64,000 nucleotides of DNA, taken from NCBI GenBank assembly GCA_022453515.1, contig JAJNNY010000083.1:62001-126000 (forward strand), read 5' to 3'. A program made the position numbers and the translations under genes. Shown one piece after another: positions 23,882 through 35,496 of the stretch; within the stretch, counting starts at the first letter, position 1; each line of letters opens with the position of its first letter. The notes under the pieces are model-generated. The model had not been told where the DNA came from. It worked only from the letters and a program-made list of their open reading frames with translations, and did not search any database. Source of the stretch: Astrocystis sublimbata (Eukaryota; Ascomycota; Sordariomycetes; Xylariales; Xylariaceae).

Positions 23882-25915
23882 CTATCGCTTGCGGTCCCTA
23901 GATCTCCTCGTTAGCAAATCACCTTCCTTGTTGTAATCGAAAGTCAGTACTCACATGCTGAGCCTTCTCGAAAGGGTATGTAGCTTCGTGTCGTTCTCAG
24001 CCTCCCGAGACGCTCGTTCGAGGGCCTGCTGGCGCTCCTCTTCTTGGGTCTTTACAACCTCTTCATGGCTTGGCGGCAACCTCTCATTTTGTATATCAAC
24101 TTTCCTAGCGTCTTCGAAACTCGTGATAGCGTTCTTGATACCCTCAGCACCGAGCATGAGAGTGCCCGCAGGCAGTCGGCCACCAGCAACCGTCTTCAAC
24201 TCGGTAACCCTTTCGGATTCTTCACGGAGGACGTTAAAAACGCGGGACATACGCCCAATGGCCAAGATTTTATTCTTGACCGCACGTTTTCTGGCTTCCA
24301 GTGATGCGTCGGCCGATGGACTTGCCAGGGGTGGGGACACAGGACCGGAAACCGATGAAGGTGTACCATCTTCCTTGAGCTCCTCCTCGGTACTGATGCT
24401 AAGTATGGCGATCAGCATGTCGGTGATCTTCTCCCCTACGAAGGGCAGAGACCAGGTGAAGACATCCATGAAGTTGGGGAGCCAGTAGGGGTGCGGCGTG
24501 CAGTTGAACTGTCTGATGTTCATGACGTTGTTCTCGTATTTCAGCACTGCCGCCTTGTTGTTGTAGACATCGAGGTAGTTGGGCGCGGAGAAAATGGTCA
24601 TGACACTGGGGAACCCTGTGGTGCGTGTCTTGCGGTACATGCGGTATCCGGCGTCCTGGGCTTCGTGGGCTCGGATAATGGAGAGGAGGTTGTTCTTTTC
24701 CAAAAAGTTACAGGCGGCGTGATATGAGAAGAAGTAGGAACAGCCTCGGACGTGGTTGTGCATGAAAAATTCGTTTGTCTTTTCTTGACCAAAGTCTTCT
24801 AGGGGGTCCGCCCACAGGATATCGCACATCAGGCCTTGGGTAGGCGGTTCGCGGAAACGGTCGACCTATGAAGGTGTTAGAGGGGACTAAAGACGATTTG
24901 CGTTTCCTAAAATGTTGGAGTTTTGAGGTCAGGCAAGGGCACGACTCACATTGCGTAGGTCGTCGAGTGTGTGTAGCTCTGGGCTGAGACCACCGTGGAT
25001 ACACAAGAACTGCTTGTTCATAACAGCGGCCAAGGGAAGGCTGCAGAAGGACTCCATGCAGGCGTCGTAGATGGCCTCGGAGTACTTGTGCCGGCACTCC
25101 AGCTTGAAAGTGAAGTAGTCGGTCAAATGGCGACATTCGTGGTTGCCGCGCAGCAGCCAGAGGGTCTGGGGATAATGTATCTTCAAGCACCACAGGTAGA
25201 GGACACATTCGATACTGAAGTAACCGCGGTCGACGTAGTCGCCGAGGAACAGATACCTGGTCTCGGCCGGGTCGCCTCCCACCTCGAAAAGCTTCATGAG
25301 ATCGTAGTATTGGCCGTGGACGTCACCGCACACGGTGATGGGGGCATCCATCTCGAGAAGATTGGGCTCCTGGCGCAGAAGCTCGGTACCGGTCTTGATG
25401 ATCCATAGGGCCTGTTCATCGGTCAAACGACCCTCGCGGTAAAAGTGCTGTTTCAAGAATGTGATGTTGGGCTTGGTGTGGGTTTCGTCCTCGAAGAACT
25501 GCTCGTCGGTAGGCTTGAAGGTGGCGGGAGCCTGGACATCTGTAGACAAAATGTCAGGTCGTCTTATCGGATCATTATCACCATCGATCTCTTAGGGAGT
25601 CCTCGTTTACACCCACGTCGTCACACATGTGTCCCGGCGGTGACGACAAGCGGGGTCGAAGCCGACAGGTAATAGGTAAGGGGCAAGGGGCAAGGAGCAG
25701 TCAGGCACTGGGCACGTACCTTTGCAGACCCGTTCGGTGGTGTTCACCTGGGTGCCATCTTCCATGGTATGGATGGTGAAGTCGATCTCGGGGAGGGGCT
25801 TCTTCTGGCGGATGGCGCGAATGGCATTGTCGACTTGGGTATTGCGCTGCTGCGGCGGCGGGACCTGTTGCTGCTGGTCATCCTGGGGAGCAACTTGCTC
25901 ATCTCCAGCGTCCAT
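23882..25915 (-). CDS. cnaA: Calcineurin catalytic subunit A (PP2B)
   Basis: Four exons, 25915-25720, 25539-24950, 24865-23955 and 23903-23882, give 572 residues. This is the Ca2+/calmodulin-dependent Ser/Thr phosphatase catalytic subunit, a cytosolic regulator of stress and morphogenesis. The metallophosphatase motifs GDVHGQ, GDYVDRG and RGNHE are present, then the calcineurin-specific [11 protein letters not shown], the calcineurin-B-binding helix after the catalytic core, and a basic calmodulin-binding segment ([19 protein letters not shown]). A glutamine/proline-rich leader precedes the core. The last exon is tiny (22 nt): without it the protein stops right at a GTGAGT donor after LSRRLSM; with it the end is SRDRKR. 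Branch TGCTAAC and acceptor GAG support the intron. A useful housekeeping anchor for synteny. Confidence 0.95.
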
Positions 25916-27288
25916 GTTGGGCGGTGGGCGGTGGACGGTGGGCGGCGCCTTTGCGGGACGAGGTCTGGTCAGCTCAACCGCAACGATGCCAGGGACTGTT
26001 GGACTGGTGGTGTTGTATGTCGAGGTGTAGTCGTGGACGGGCAGGCCTCGTTGGAATTGAAGTGTCGCCGAGTCAATTCTTTGTTGCAGGCGAACTCGAA
26101 AAAACAATATCAAGATGTAAGGGGCGAGGAGGCTAGGCTAGCAGATGGAGTAGGAAGTGCGAGGGCGACCGAGGCGACAAGGATGGCACAAGGGCTGGAG
26201 AATGGTGGGAGGGTTCGAAGCCGCGATAAGCTAGAGCACCTGCAAGGAAAACCGTAAGGCGGAGAGCAGAGCATTGGAGCTTGCGCGTGCGTTGTCCCTT
26301 GCTGTTGCTCGTGTAAGTACTCTACATGCAGTCAGCAGTGGCGAGCTACCTACTCAGGTACCTCTCCCCTACAAACTTCAGTTACTGACAGTGGTCAGAC
26401 AGCCCTGTTGAGAAGGTTGTAGGAGGTTGTCTTACGTACCTAGATTCGTTTTTGGCGGTTGTGGGGTCGCTTTCAGGAGGAAACTGTGCTGGAAGGCGGG
26501 GCTGCGATGGCCGCTGCCCAATCGCTCAACGTCCAATTACATGTACTTAGGCGTTTATTTTAAGTACCTCCCTTCACCGCAGAGAGCAACTAACCCTGGA
26601 TGCAGAGTTCCCAGAAAACATATCGGCCCACCTTGTGCTCGGAAACTTGATAATAAGGGTCCTGCAAACTTTTGGAAATCATCGGTTTGGCATCTAGGAC
26701 TCGTGCCGGGACTGCACTGGCTTGAAGTGAGGCCTCCAGGCCCTGTACAGGCAGCAATGAGCAGGTACCTGTCCAGGTACAGGCGTTTGTCCAACATGAA
26801 AGTCCCTGGCATACGTAATGCATTGAGGGGTAGCACTAGGTGCTAAGTGGATGGACTAGGCTAATGAGCTTCAGCCCATGAAACATCAAATGTGTACATA
26901 ACCTTCTGTGTTACTCGCTACAAACCTTAGAGTTTGGATGGCTAAGCATCCTCTAGCAAGAGGTAAAGTAAGTCAAGTCGATATCGAATTATAGTGTTCC
27001 TGCTGAATCCCTTGCGGTTTTCTTTAGCTCACGTGCTCTGCACGTGGGACAGGAAGAATCGGTAGGAGCTAGCTACCAATTCCCCGGATCTAGAATCCCG
27101 TGTAAGTATGATGCGTCGACTTGGACAAACATGTAAATCCCGTCTCTCCCATGTAACATCGCCTGCCTGTCGGCCTGTCTGCCCTAAATTTAAACTGTGG
27201 TGCCAATCCCAGGCACTCAAACACCCGAGCCCAACTTGGCAAATGGAAAATGGAAGATGGAAAAACCCCCAATCCACCATCTATCTAA
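25916..27288. other. Intergenic, calcineurin promoter region
   Basis: About 1.4 kb. It includes the promoter and 5' leader of calcineurin A and the 3' flank of the short-chain dehydrogenase. Repeated GGTACCT/AGGTACC words occur near 26355, 26560 and 26765. No gene recognised. Confidence 0.5.
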
Positions 27289-28502
27289 TTACGTCGCACA
27301 GTAACCACCATCCACGATGATATCCGTGCCAGTGGTGAAAGAGGATGCGTCCGATGCCAAGTACAAGTACTACGTTACTTGCTGTCAGTTGTTTCTCTTG
27401 ATCTATTTCAGGTATGGGTTACGTACCGCTCCCTTGAGCTCTTTGGCCTCACCTTCTCGCCTATCGTAAATCGTCAGCTTGCACCCTTTCAGATTAATGT
27501 TGTTTATTGCGCCGAATATCTGGCAACATTCAACTTACCCCATCGGCGTTCTGCCTCTGAAAATCTCTTTCGTGCCCTCCGAGATGAAAGCCGTGATCTC
27601 GGTCTTGATATAGCCCGGCGACACACTGTTTGCTCTCGCGAACCCCGTCCACTCGACGGCAAGAGACTTACAAGCATGGATCGCCGCCGCCTTCGACGCA
27701 TTATACTGCGATGCTCAGAGTCAGCCATGGTCAAGGCGCTCGGCTCATCTCATTTCATCCCATCTTATTCTATAATCTCGCCAAGTACTTACCACCGTCT
27801 GCATCTGCGGCACATTCGCAATATGCCCACTGATGCTCGCCGTCGAGATGAAGCTCCCGCTCAGGTAATTCTCCAACGGCTGGCCGTCGACCGTGGTGCC
27901 CTCCTTTCTCTGGCGGCGCCAGTGCAGCGCGGCCGCCTTGGCGCAGTAGAAGGTGCCCTCGAGGTTGACCTTGAACACGTTCGACATGGTCTCCAGCGAG
28001 CCGTCGATGAACGCGCCCTCCTCCCACGCGATGCCCGAGTTGGCCACGAACACGTCCAGTCGCCCGTTGAACTCACGTACAATCTCGTCCACCTTGTCCT
28101 GTACGGATTCGTAGTTTTGGATGTTGACTTGGTAGGCTTTGCCTGTTTTTAAACGTGGTGTGATCAGCGCAATAAACCTACAAGCTTGCTTGAGAAGAGG
28201 GCGAGCAAATAGTTTTTGCATTTAATTGAGTGTATGCGCGAATGTGAAGAGCACCTACATTTCACTCCGTATTTCTCCTCGATCTTAGCTGCTTCGTCTA
28301 AGGCCTTCTTGTTCGAATTATACCATATCGCAACGTTGGCGCCAGCTTCTGCGAGCCCTTGGGCTATCGCCAGACCGATGCCGGCGCCAGCACCGGACAC
28401 GATCGCCGTTCTGCCCTTGAGCGAGAAGAGAGGCATCACCAGGTCCGATTCGGGCACCGGCATGTTGTCCCGAGGGAAGAGGCCAGTTTTCATGTCCGCC
28501 AT
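27289..28502 (-). CDS. Short-chain dehydrogenase/reductase, sorbose/mannitol type
   Basis: Five exons, 28502-28259, 28142-27793, 27705-27539, 27460-27427 and 27369-27289, give 291 residues with all junctions in frame. It is a classical SDR: cofactor motif SGAGAGIGLAIA near 34-45, VANSG, catalytic Ser in FISTASISG, and YNASK with Tyr and Lys at the start of exon 3; the C-terminus TGTDIIVDGGYCAT is standard. Overall it resembles fungal NADP-dependent mannitol dehydrogenase / L-sorbose-reductase-like SDRs, so a polyol or keto-sugar substrate is likely but not proven. A 34-nt internal exon is notable. A TATATA-containing motif lies about 120 nt upstream (near 28622). Confidence 0.88.
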
Positions 28503-29397
28503 TTTGGAATGACTCTTGTCTTATCTTACTTCGCTCGCAATTTGAAGCTTGAACACCGTGAGAAATGACAGTGAGAAAGGGAAATAAGGGATGCACCGAC
28601 GCGAGTTTTCAGAAAGCATAGGTATATAAGAACTTGGGAGGTGAACTCGTTGCACTCTAATGCACACATAAAGTACCTTGGCTGGCTGAACTCAATCCCC
28701 TCACGCCGGATTCCTCCGAGATGGGAGGTAAAGAAGCATACGTGTACAGTACAATTTCACCGAACCTCCTCGGTCGGACATCGCCCATGTTCGACCGTTC
28801 CGCACGCCTGTTACCTCCAATGCACGCCGCCTTGCCTATGGGCGCGGAAGAAAAGAAGCACACCTTAAGCAACCAACCTACTTGCTGCACAGCGGCTGCA
28901 ACGGACCGAAATAAATGACGTCTGTACGCATATGCAGCCGCGATGGACAAAATTGTCAGGTCCAGCGATACAGCCCCGGCACTGACATGCAGTACTTGGT
29001 AACCGGTACCCGCGAATGGCGCAAGGTCATGTCTTGGTCTTACACGGCTTCCAAAGGCGGATCTGAGAGTTCGCCCGTTACCACGCTGTCGAGCGGGTCG
29101 GAGGGCGCCGATTGGAATTGGGGAAACGAACATGAGGGGAAGGTCACATTGGTAGCAAAAGCATGCTGACTGACTCGTACTGGGGGAACCAGACACTCCA
29201 GATGACATGTCACATTCAGGCTGGCCAATCTTTGCCAGATGCAAGAGCACAAAATCAAGACTTGGGGTAGATGACAATTAAATACATCGTCACGTTATCT
29301 AGGCTACCTGTGCATAGCCTAGGTGAGCCATTCATTTGATGAACTGAAAAGTATAGCTCTCTGCTATCAATCTGGCCCTAACCATCCACCAACACCG
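28503..29397. other. Intergenic, SDR to trimethyllysine dioxygenase
   Basis: About 0.9 kb. A 206-codon open frame on the minus strand (28657-29277) has no recognisable family, so I leave it uncalled. It otherwise contains the SDR promoter. Confidence 0.45.
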
Positions 29398-31450
29398 CTA
29401 ACTAGTGACTTGCTTCGTGATTTCGGCTTTCTTAAAGTTTGTGTTTCTCCATCGCGAGATGTAATCGTCGCGGTTGACTGTTCGCAGGGTGTAAGTACTT
29501 ACTGCTAGACATGCTTCATTCACGATATCATATGGGAGTGGACGGTACTCACTGTAGCCACCACATATCCTCCTCCTACCCGTAAAGGCAGTCCGGCCAT
29601 GCAACACGCGCCAGTTATCAAAGACTTTTCCCTAACCGTTAGCACCCACCATCGATATCAGATCAGAACGTCGAATCAATCAATACTCACTCAACACAGT
29701 ACCTGGCTCGAGTTGGAACGAATACTTGATACGCTTCCGCCTCAAGATCTCGTCCCACGCCCGTGCCGCCTTGTACCATTGCTTGGCGCCTATGCTGCTT
29801 GAGTCGTCGATGTTCACAGGGACCACGCCTCTATCGTCATTGTTCCATCTGATGCGATGCACCTTTCCCGTCTCCGGGTTGAGCTCAATGACCGGATAGA
29901 GCTTGTCAGGGGCTATGGTGATGCCTTTGTTGCCGCTTGCGTGCCAGGGGATGCCATATTTGGCTAGGATGTAAAAGCTGTTCGGGTCCTCCTCTTGCAG
30001 GATATTGGCTGCGTGGAAACCGTCGACTAATATCGACTTTCCTCCTAGCTCGGCTTCGGGCCCCTTCTTCGACGAGCCCTCGTCGGTGTGGGACAGCAGG
30101 TGAAACGCTTGCAGCCCGGCAGGGTCGGTGAAATATGTGGTGTCCGTACTTTTCAAAGGTCGGAAGTTAGCAGGTGCCATATGTAGTAGCACATCAAATA
30201 CAGGATTAGGGGGGCGTATGCCGGTGAGGCGGAGAAGTCGGTGGTGTAGTCGCTACCTCTTATGATGACTTACTGTGCACTGAGCGCCAAATTGGTATAT
30301 GCCGTATCAGCGTGAGCTAGGTCCGGTATGAAGTCGTAGAATCCACCATAGTGCGTTTCGCGTATGAAAGCTATTTTCCTCAGTAGGTCCTCTGTTGGTT
30401 GGGCTGAGTCTGTCGGCACTCCCTTGACGAAAGCGAAACCGCCACGCCTCTGTATCCCATAGTAAGTAGAGCTCTCCAAACTCCGGGTGATTTTGGTGCC
30501 ACGCCGATCAACGTACAATCAACAATGTCAAGCGTCCCACAGCAGATTCCTGGTCCTTTTCGAATTCGCTGAAGTCAATACTTGAGTTGGGGTGGCCACG
30601 GAACGCGAAATAATCGTTCCTGTCGATATCATATGAGCCAAAGCGTCGGGAGGCGCAAGAAGCACTCACCTAACAACGCGTTCGTCTTTGATCTGGGGTC
30701 TCCGACTTCGCCAGTAGCCTTCCAGGAATTCCATGGAGTAGAAGCTCTTATGTGAGCCGTGAGACCCTATAACATGATTAGTTTCACCAGCAACCCTGAC
30801 CAGCGGCTGACAAACACTCAATACGCAATCCTTCTCCATCGAAATGGTGTTTTACAGGCTCGACTTTTTCAGGTATCTTGGCCAATCAACAATTAGTATG
30901 AGCTGTGTACCTCGTTCGTGTTGAAGCTCACCTACCTCAAAGGTATTGAAGTTGCGTTGTTGTGTGTCTTGGTTCACACATTTGCTGCAGCGGCAGTTGT
31001 CCCTTATGATGATGAGCGATGCTGCATACTCTGCCTACTCATCGAAAGATTCGCAAACCTTAACCAAAAGTAGGGGCTGTTTACCGTCAGTAACCATACA
31101 GGCTTACTATCAGAGACCTATGTTGTACTTACAGTCGATTGCGTTCCACGCCATGGCGGTCACGAGTGATAACGCTGCAGACCAACTCGAGCGGTTAGAC
31201 ACCAACAGAGCATCGAGATTAGTCGGGGGTATCACGGTACTGACACTCCGCGGTCATTGTCGATGCTAACCATTATGTTTAGGGCTTCGTCTTTGTCTTT
31301 GTGCTGATACCCGTAGGCTCTCGCCTGCATGTAGCCTGTGAGCCTGGGCCGGACAGGGCAGACGCGGCAGACAGAGGGCGCCACGATCCGACCCGCGAAT
31401 GCGACGCTCCGCATTGCTGCAGCTGCTGTTACATGAGAAATATTCAACAT
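29398..31450 (-). CDS. Trimethyllysine dioxygenase (carnitine pathway)
   Basis: A multi-exon gene. Exons I can place: about 31021-30936, 30876-30816, 30766-30670, 30619-30517, 30449-30272, 30148-29691, 29624-29553 and 29477-29398, plus an N-terminal exon from ATG 31450 whose 3' junction I could not settle. The product is an Fe(II)/2-oxoglutarate dioxygenase of the TauD fold that hydroxylates trimethyllysine, first step of carnitine synthesis. Marks: IRDNCRCSKCVNQDT (zinc-type N-terminal domain), iron motif HTD split by the 123-nt intron (LSAHTDTTYF), WHASGN, RIRWNNDDRGVV, FDNWRVLHGR with the distal His, and GGYINRDD. The first 45 residues are rich in Arg and Ala and lack acids, consistent with mitochondrial import. 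Gamma-butyrobetaine dioxygenase is the near alternative; the C-terminal motifs favour trimethyllysine. Confidence 0.85.
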
Positions 31451-31840
31451 TCCAAAGTCTCAGCTTGAGGAGGTAAGGTATGTTCCCGATAGATACTAAC
31501 GTGTCACGGGCTTGATGGATGCTGATAAGTATCATGCGCATACCTCACTTGGCTAGGATCCACTAATGCAAGTAACAATTTGAACCCCGATGCCCCGCCC
31601 CCCGAATTGAATTGAGCCCAGCTCGTCAGCACAGGCTTACCTAAAGTAATGGTGGGGACAAGACGGTAGACTACATGTAGGTATGTACGTGCTCACGACC
31701 TCTTCAATCCCACATACACCTATCTAGGTACCTAGACATGTAGCCATTTCTAAGGACTTGTCACGTAGAGAGAAGCCGTATGTATACCACTTGTAACGGA
31801 TTAATATTATTTCTTGATTTTTTCCTAGTTTTATGCCACC
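31451..31840. other. Intergenic with TAGGTACCTA words
   Basis: About 390 bases. Short self-complementary words built on TAGGTACCTAG (near 31725) occur, a motif also seen near 40195. No gene. Confidence 0.5.
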
Positions 31841-33267
31841 TTACCGACCTTCACGTGCCGGGACGTCTTCTGGATACTCAACCACCAGCGTGTTAGTCTG
31901 CATGATGCCACAGGGCGGCACCGCTGTCGGCGCGTCCAGTATGCTCTTTTCGCTGTCCCCATCGCTGTCACCGCGCGCCCTTGACGTTATCCACGCCGTG
32001 ACCTCCCCTCGTCTCGTGTCGGTGCCCGCCGAGATCGCCTTCAGCATTGTCGCATCGTCCGTGTATGAGTCGTCAGTCCCGGTATTGCGTGGTCTTTTCG
32101 GGGTTACGTGTCGATCGCGTGATCCCAATCTAAAGGTAGCTTTGATGCTCGCCGTGCTCCTCGCGATAAAGACGCGCAGGTTGGGGATCGATGCTGCGAT
32201 GATGACCGATGCAGGCTCAACCGTGTTCCATATTGTAAGCTCTGCGCTGGAGTCTGCAGCGAAGTGATTAGTTGCCAGTGTCATGCAAGTGCATCTCCTC
32301 AGAGTATCATGTTACGTACAGGTAAAGTCATCGTCTGTAATCTGGTTTGTGTAGATGGCCTTTATGATCGTGACGACGCCAGATCTAACAGGGTTAGCAG
32401 ACGCAATCTCCGTATCACACCAGGTCTATACTCACAGGACACCTAGGCTCATAGCAATACTTGCACCCAGCTTCTCAACACGCCGGATCTATAGCCTCTC
32501 GTCAGCAACTATAACAGCGTTCCCCAACATCAATGGACATACTTGTAATCTTGATAAGATGACCCAGGGCACAATGGCCAACAGAAAGTCAATCAACGAC
32601 ACATATGCTACAGTAGTGTCAGTTAACTCAGACGCCCATGATCCTAATCAGGCAATCTGTACGAACCTCCTTCGAAGATGAAGTACCCAACGCTTACGCT
32701 ACTGTCGATGCACGTTCCAGGGATAGATTTGTCGAAGATCTTCTCGTACGGTATACACGAGGCGAAGGGCAGAATGATTGCCGGTATCGTGACCGCCAAG
32801 AGTGTTGTGATGCCAAACCAGACGAACTTCTTCTCGCATTCACTCGATAGTCGGAGCAGTGTGATCGCAAAGCTGACCCGCGCAAGGTTCGTCGATAGGC
32901 GCACGACTCCCGACAAGACCTGTAGATAAGTGATGATCCCGCGAATGCTCTGCGGCCTGGTGGCAGCTATCTCCTCGACGTGCCGGCCATATCCCATGGC
33001 GACGGTTCTTTGAACCAGGCTAGCGGTAAGTAGGAGCAGTATCTGGCATTCGATGTCAGAGTGTGTGTCTTCAACTACCTACATATAGGTACTAAGCATA
33101 GCTAAGTAACTTACCATCGAAGCCGCGAGAGTATAGTCGTCGTACCACAGGTTCCCGCGATACTTTAATTTGATGTACAGTCTGAGCGCGCAGAAGAGCA
33201 TCGCCAAGGCGGTAATGGACCATATTGAGCCCAGTATGAGCGGTGCCATAGTCTCGGTCGCAGCCAT
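31841..33267 (-). CDS. Rhodopsin-domain (PTH11-like) membrane protein
   Basis: Six exons, 33267-33115, 33042-32667, 32607-32543, 32488-32436, 32384-32320 and 32253-31841, give 374 residues; all junctions are in frame. It belongs to the fungal integral-membrane rhodopsin-domain family: an N-terminal helix followed by the diagnostic YDDY, further helices around SFAITLLR, FVWFGITTLLAVTIP and FLLAIVPWVIL, and the family signature KLGASIAMSLGV. A cytoplasmic tail of about 100 residues follows IPNLRVFIAR. Such proteins are seven-helix receptor-like or pathway-associated membrane proteins of unknown ligand; some sit in secondary-metabolite clusters. Confidence 0.88.
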
Positions 33268-35496
33268 TATGTTTAATTGTACTCAATCATTCCATGGGTC
33301 GAGTTGGCGTATAAGCGTTGTTTTTCTTTTTCAGAGAAATGCAGAGTCTAGTCCAAACCCCGCCAAGCGGGTGTTGGCTATCTCTGGGGAGCAAAAGCAA
33401 TGATCGAGACGAACACTTCGAGGTTTCTTGGAGGTGACAGGTTTCTCGGTATTGGGTAGCCAATTATCCGGGACATGAGTAAAGGTTGCATACAATGATG
33501 TATGTGTAGGTGGCGAAGTCTCGGGGGGTTCCAAATATTGATCTCTCACGGAACCGTTTCCCAGATAACAAGATTTGGGATACGATCTCGCACCGAGTCG
33601 CACCCAGCACTGCGAGTAATGATCGACAGCAAGGCGAAGGGAGATTTTCGGAATTCTCAAAAGCAGAAACTATTTCGCAGGGTATCTGATAATATCGAAC
33701 GAGGATGGGGCCGTGCGCGAGGGGGGGCAACGGGAAATGCCGCTGTAGTTGGAGTATAGCCCCCCGAGCCCCCAAATCTTCCAATCAATCATGCATATAT
33801 GTGGAAATACTTCGATCACAACAGGCTTGAAACCTTATAAGACTTCTCGAATTGCTATTTTACGTGACATGTTCATAAATATCTCATAGCGCGATCATTC
33901 AAGCGCTTATATTCAGAGATAAGGTATACCAAAGGAGGGGTCTGCGACATCATCTGAACACTATCCGTGTCGTTCCTCAGGTTTCAATGCGGTCTTGGCT
34001 CCTATAACGGGAATTCGTACCCGAGTCGGTCATGACCGTCAGCCTACAGTATCTATCTTTGTGGATATCGTGGTTTGGGGTACGAGGTAAAATTCTTTGG
34101 ATGTCACCTAGAGGGTGTGATTCTGCTTCGGTGTCAAATTCATTCATGCATACCATGGCGCAGCAAGCTTTCTGAGCGTCAGTGCCTTTCCTGCGAGGTG
34201 CGAACCTGGCATTCCTGGGCAAAACTAGCAATAGTTCGTCCACCTGTACGCCAAGGGATCAGGGTATCAGGAACTGAACCACTTTGCGGCAACGAGTTCT
34301 CACAAGGCTAGCGTCCCAAGATCTAGGTTGTACTATGCGATGACGTTTCCCCAAGATGGCATAGATGAGGCATGATGTTGCTGACATATATCCCCGTCAG
34401 CTCACTAGCTTCTCCCATTTTGACCCAGTCACGTTACTGAGTTTGTATGTGTAATCCGCGATGCTGGTCCCTGGGTGCTCCTTGACAGCCCCTGGCTTCG
34501 GCACTTCATAACCTTGTGGGTTTGGTTTACGCGAACCATCTCGCCATTTACTACTCCCAGCCTCGCCAGCCATTGAAATTTCCGATGCTTGTGATTTCAG
34601 GACCTATCATGTCTGTTGAAGAATTCGTAGGAGTGTTTAATAGAGCAACTTTAACTGCACGTGGTCAGTTAGTTGGTACAAGTGCTGCGTTGGGTCAAAT
34701 AAACCATGTCGCCGAATAGGTATAGTCGTGAGAATAATACTTTCGAACTTGAGCTAGAATCCAAGGCTTTGATTCTGATTAACCTACACGGAGACTTATG
34801 AGGTACGTGCCACAGTTTGTATTAACTACATGTTGTCATCATTTCAACGATAGCAAGTCTAATGGGAATTTTCAGGGTTTGGCTTGATGGGATGAGTTTA
34901 CAATTAAATCGAATCAGCTCACAAGAGTTCGCAATCGACTGCAGTCGAGATCCACGTTTTCCATACATGAGAATAGTTGATCGACACGCTATCTCGTACG
35001 AAACACGATATCGCCATAGTCAAGCATCAAAGCCCGAAAACCATGCGAATATTCATTTGTTGAAGTTGAAATTTCGAATTCGTGTTATGCTACCAGATGA
35101 ATAATTAAGCGATCAACGCTCAAGAGTGTAATGACATCCTTTGGGGACAAGAGCCAAGTAGTTCATCGCCTTTCCGTGGCTGGTACGATCGCGACATGAT
35201 GGGAATACGCATGATACCACGATTTATGCGATTTTAAGCCGTACAAAGCCAGCTAATCGTAGAACCTGCTTCGAATTTCTGCAAACTTGTTCGTGGTAAG
35301 GCAGTCAATACCCAAGTCTGAGAAAGTAAGACACTACTATCAGCATGTTTCTTGTAGAACATGCAGCTTGCTTCGAAAGATGCCCCAATACTCTATGTCT
35401 CAGATGCCTAGGGAGTATACAAATAACTGGAAGTCGTATTTCAGAACTGATTCGCGTCGGTGAATATTTCCCGTTGACTCAAACAAGCAACCAAAC
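33268..35496. other. Intergenic 2.2 kb
   Basis: Only short open frames without family resemblance on either strand. AT-rich patches (33830-33960, 34700-35110) suggest old, unrecognisable repeat material. It must hold the promoters of the two diverging flanking genes. Confidence 0.45.

Noticed and set aside
28657..29277. 206-codon open frame on the minus strand
   Set aside because: No family resemblance, composition like intergenic DNA, and it covers the promoter of the SDR gene.
30530..30560. Stop codons breaking the trimethyllysine dioxygenase (pseudogene)
   Set aside because: The stops lie in a frame that is not used; exon 30619-30517 followed by a 67-nt intron with a TTACTAT branch site and CAG acceptor restores a continuous protein.
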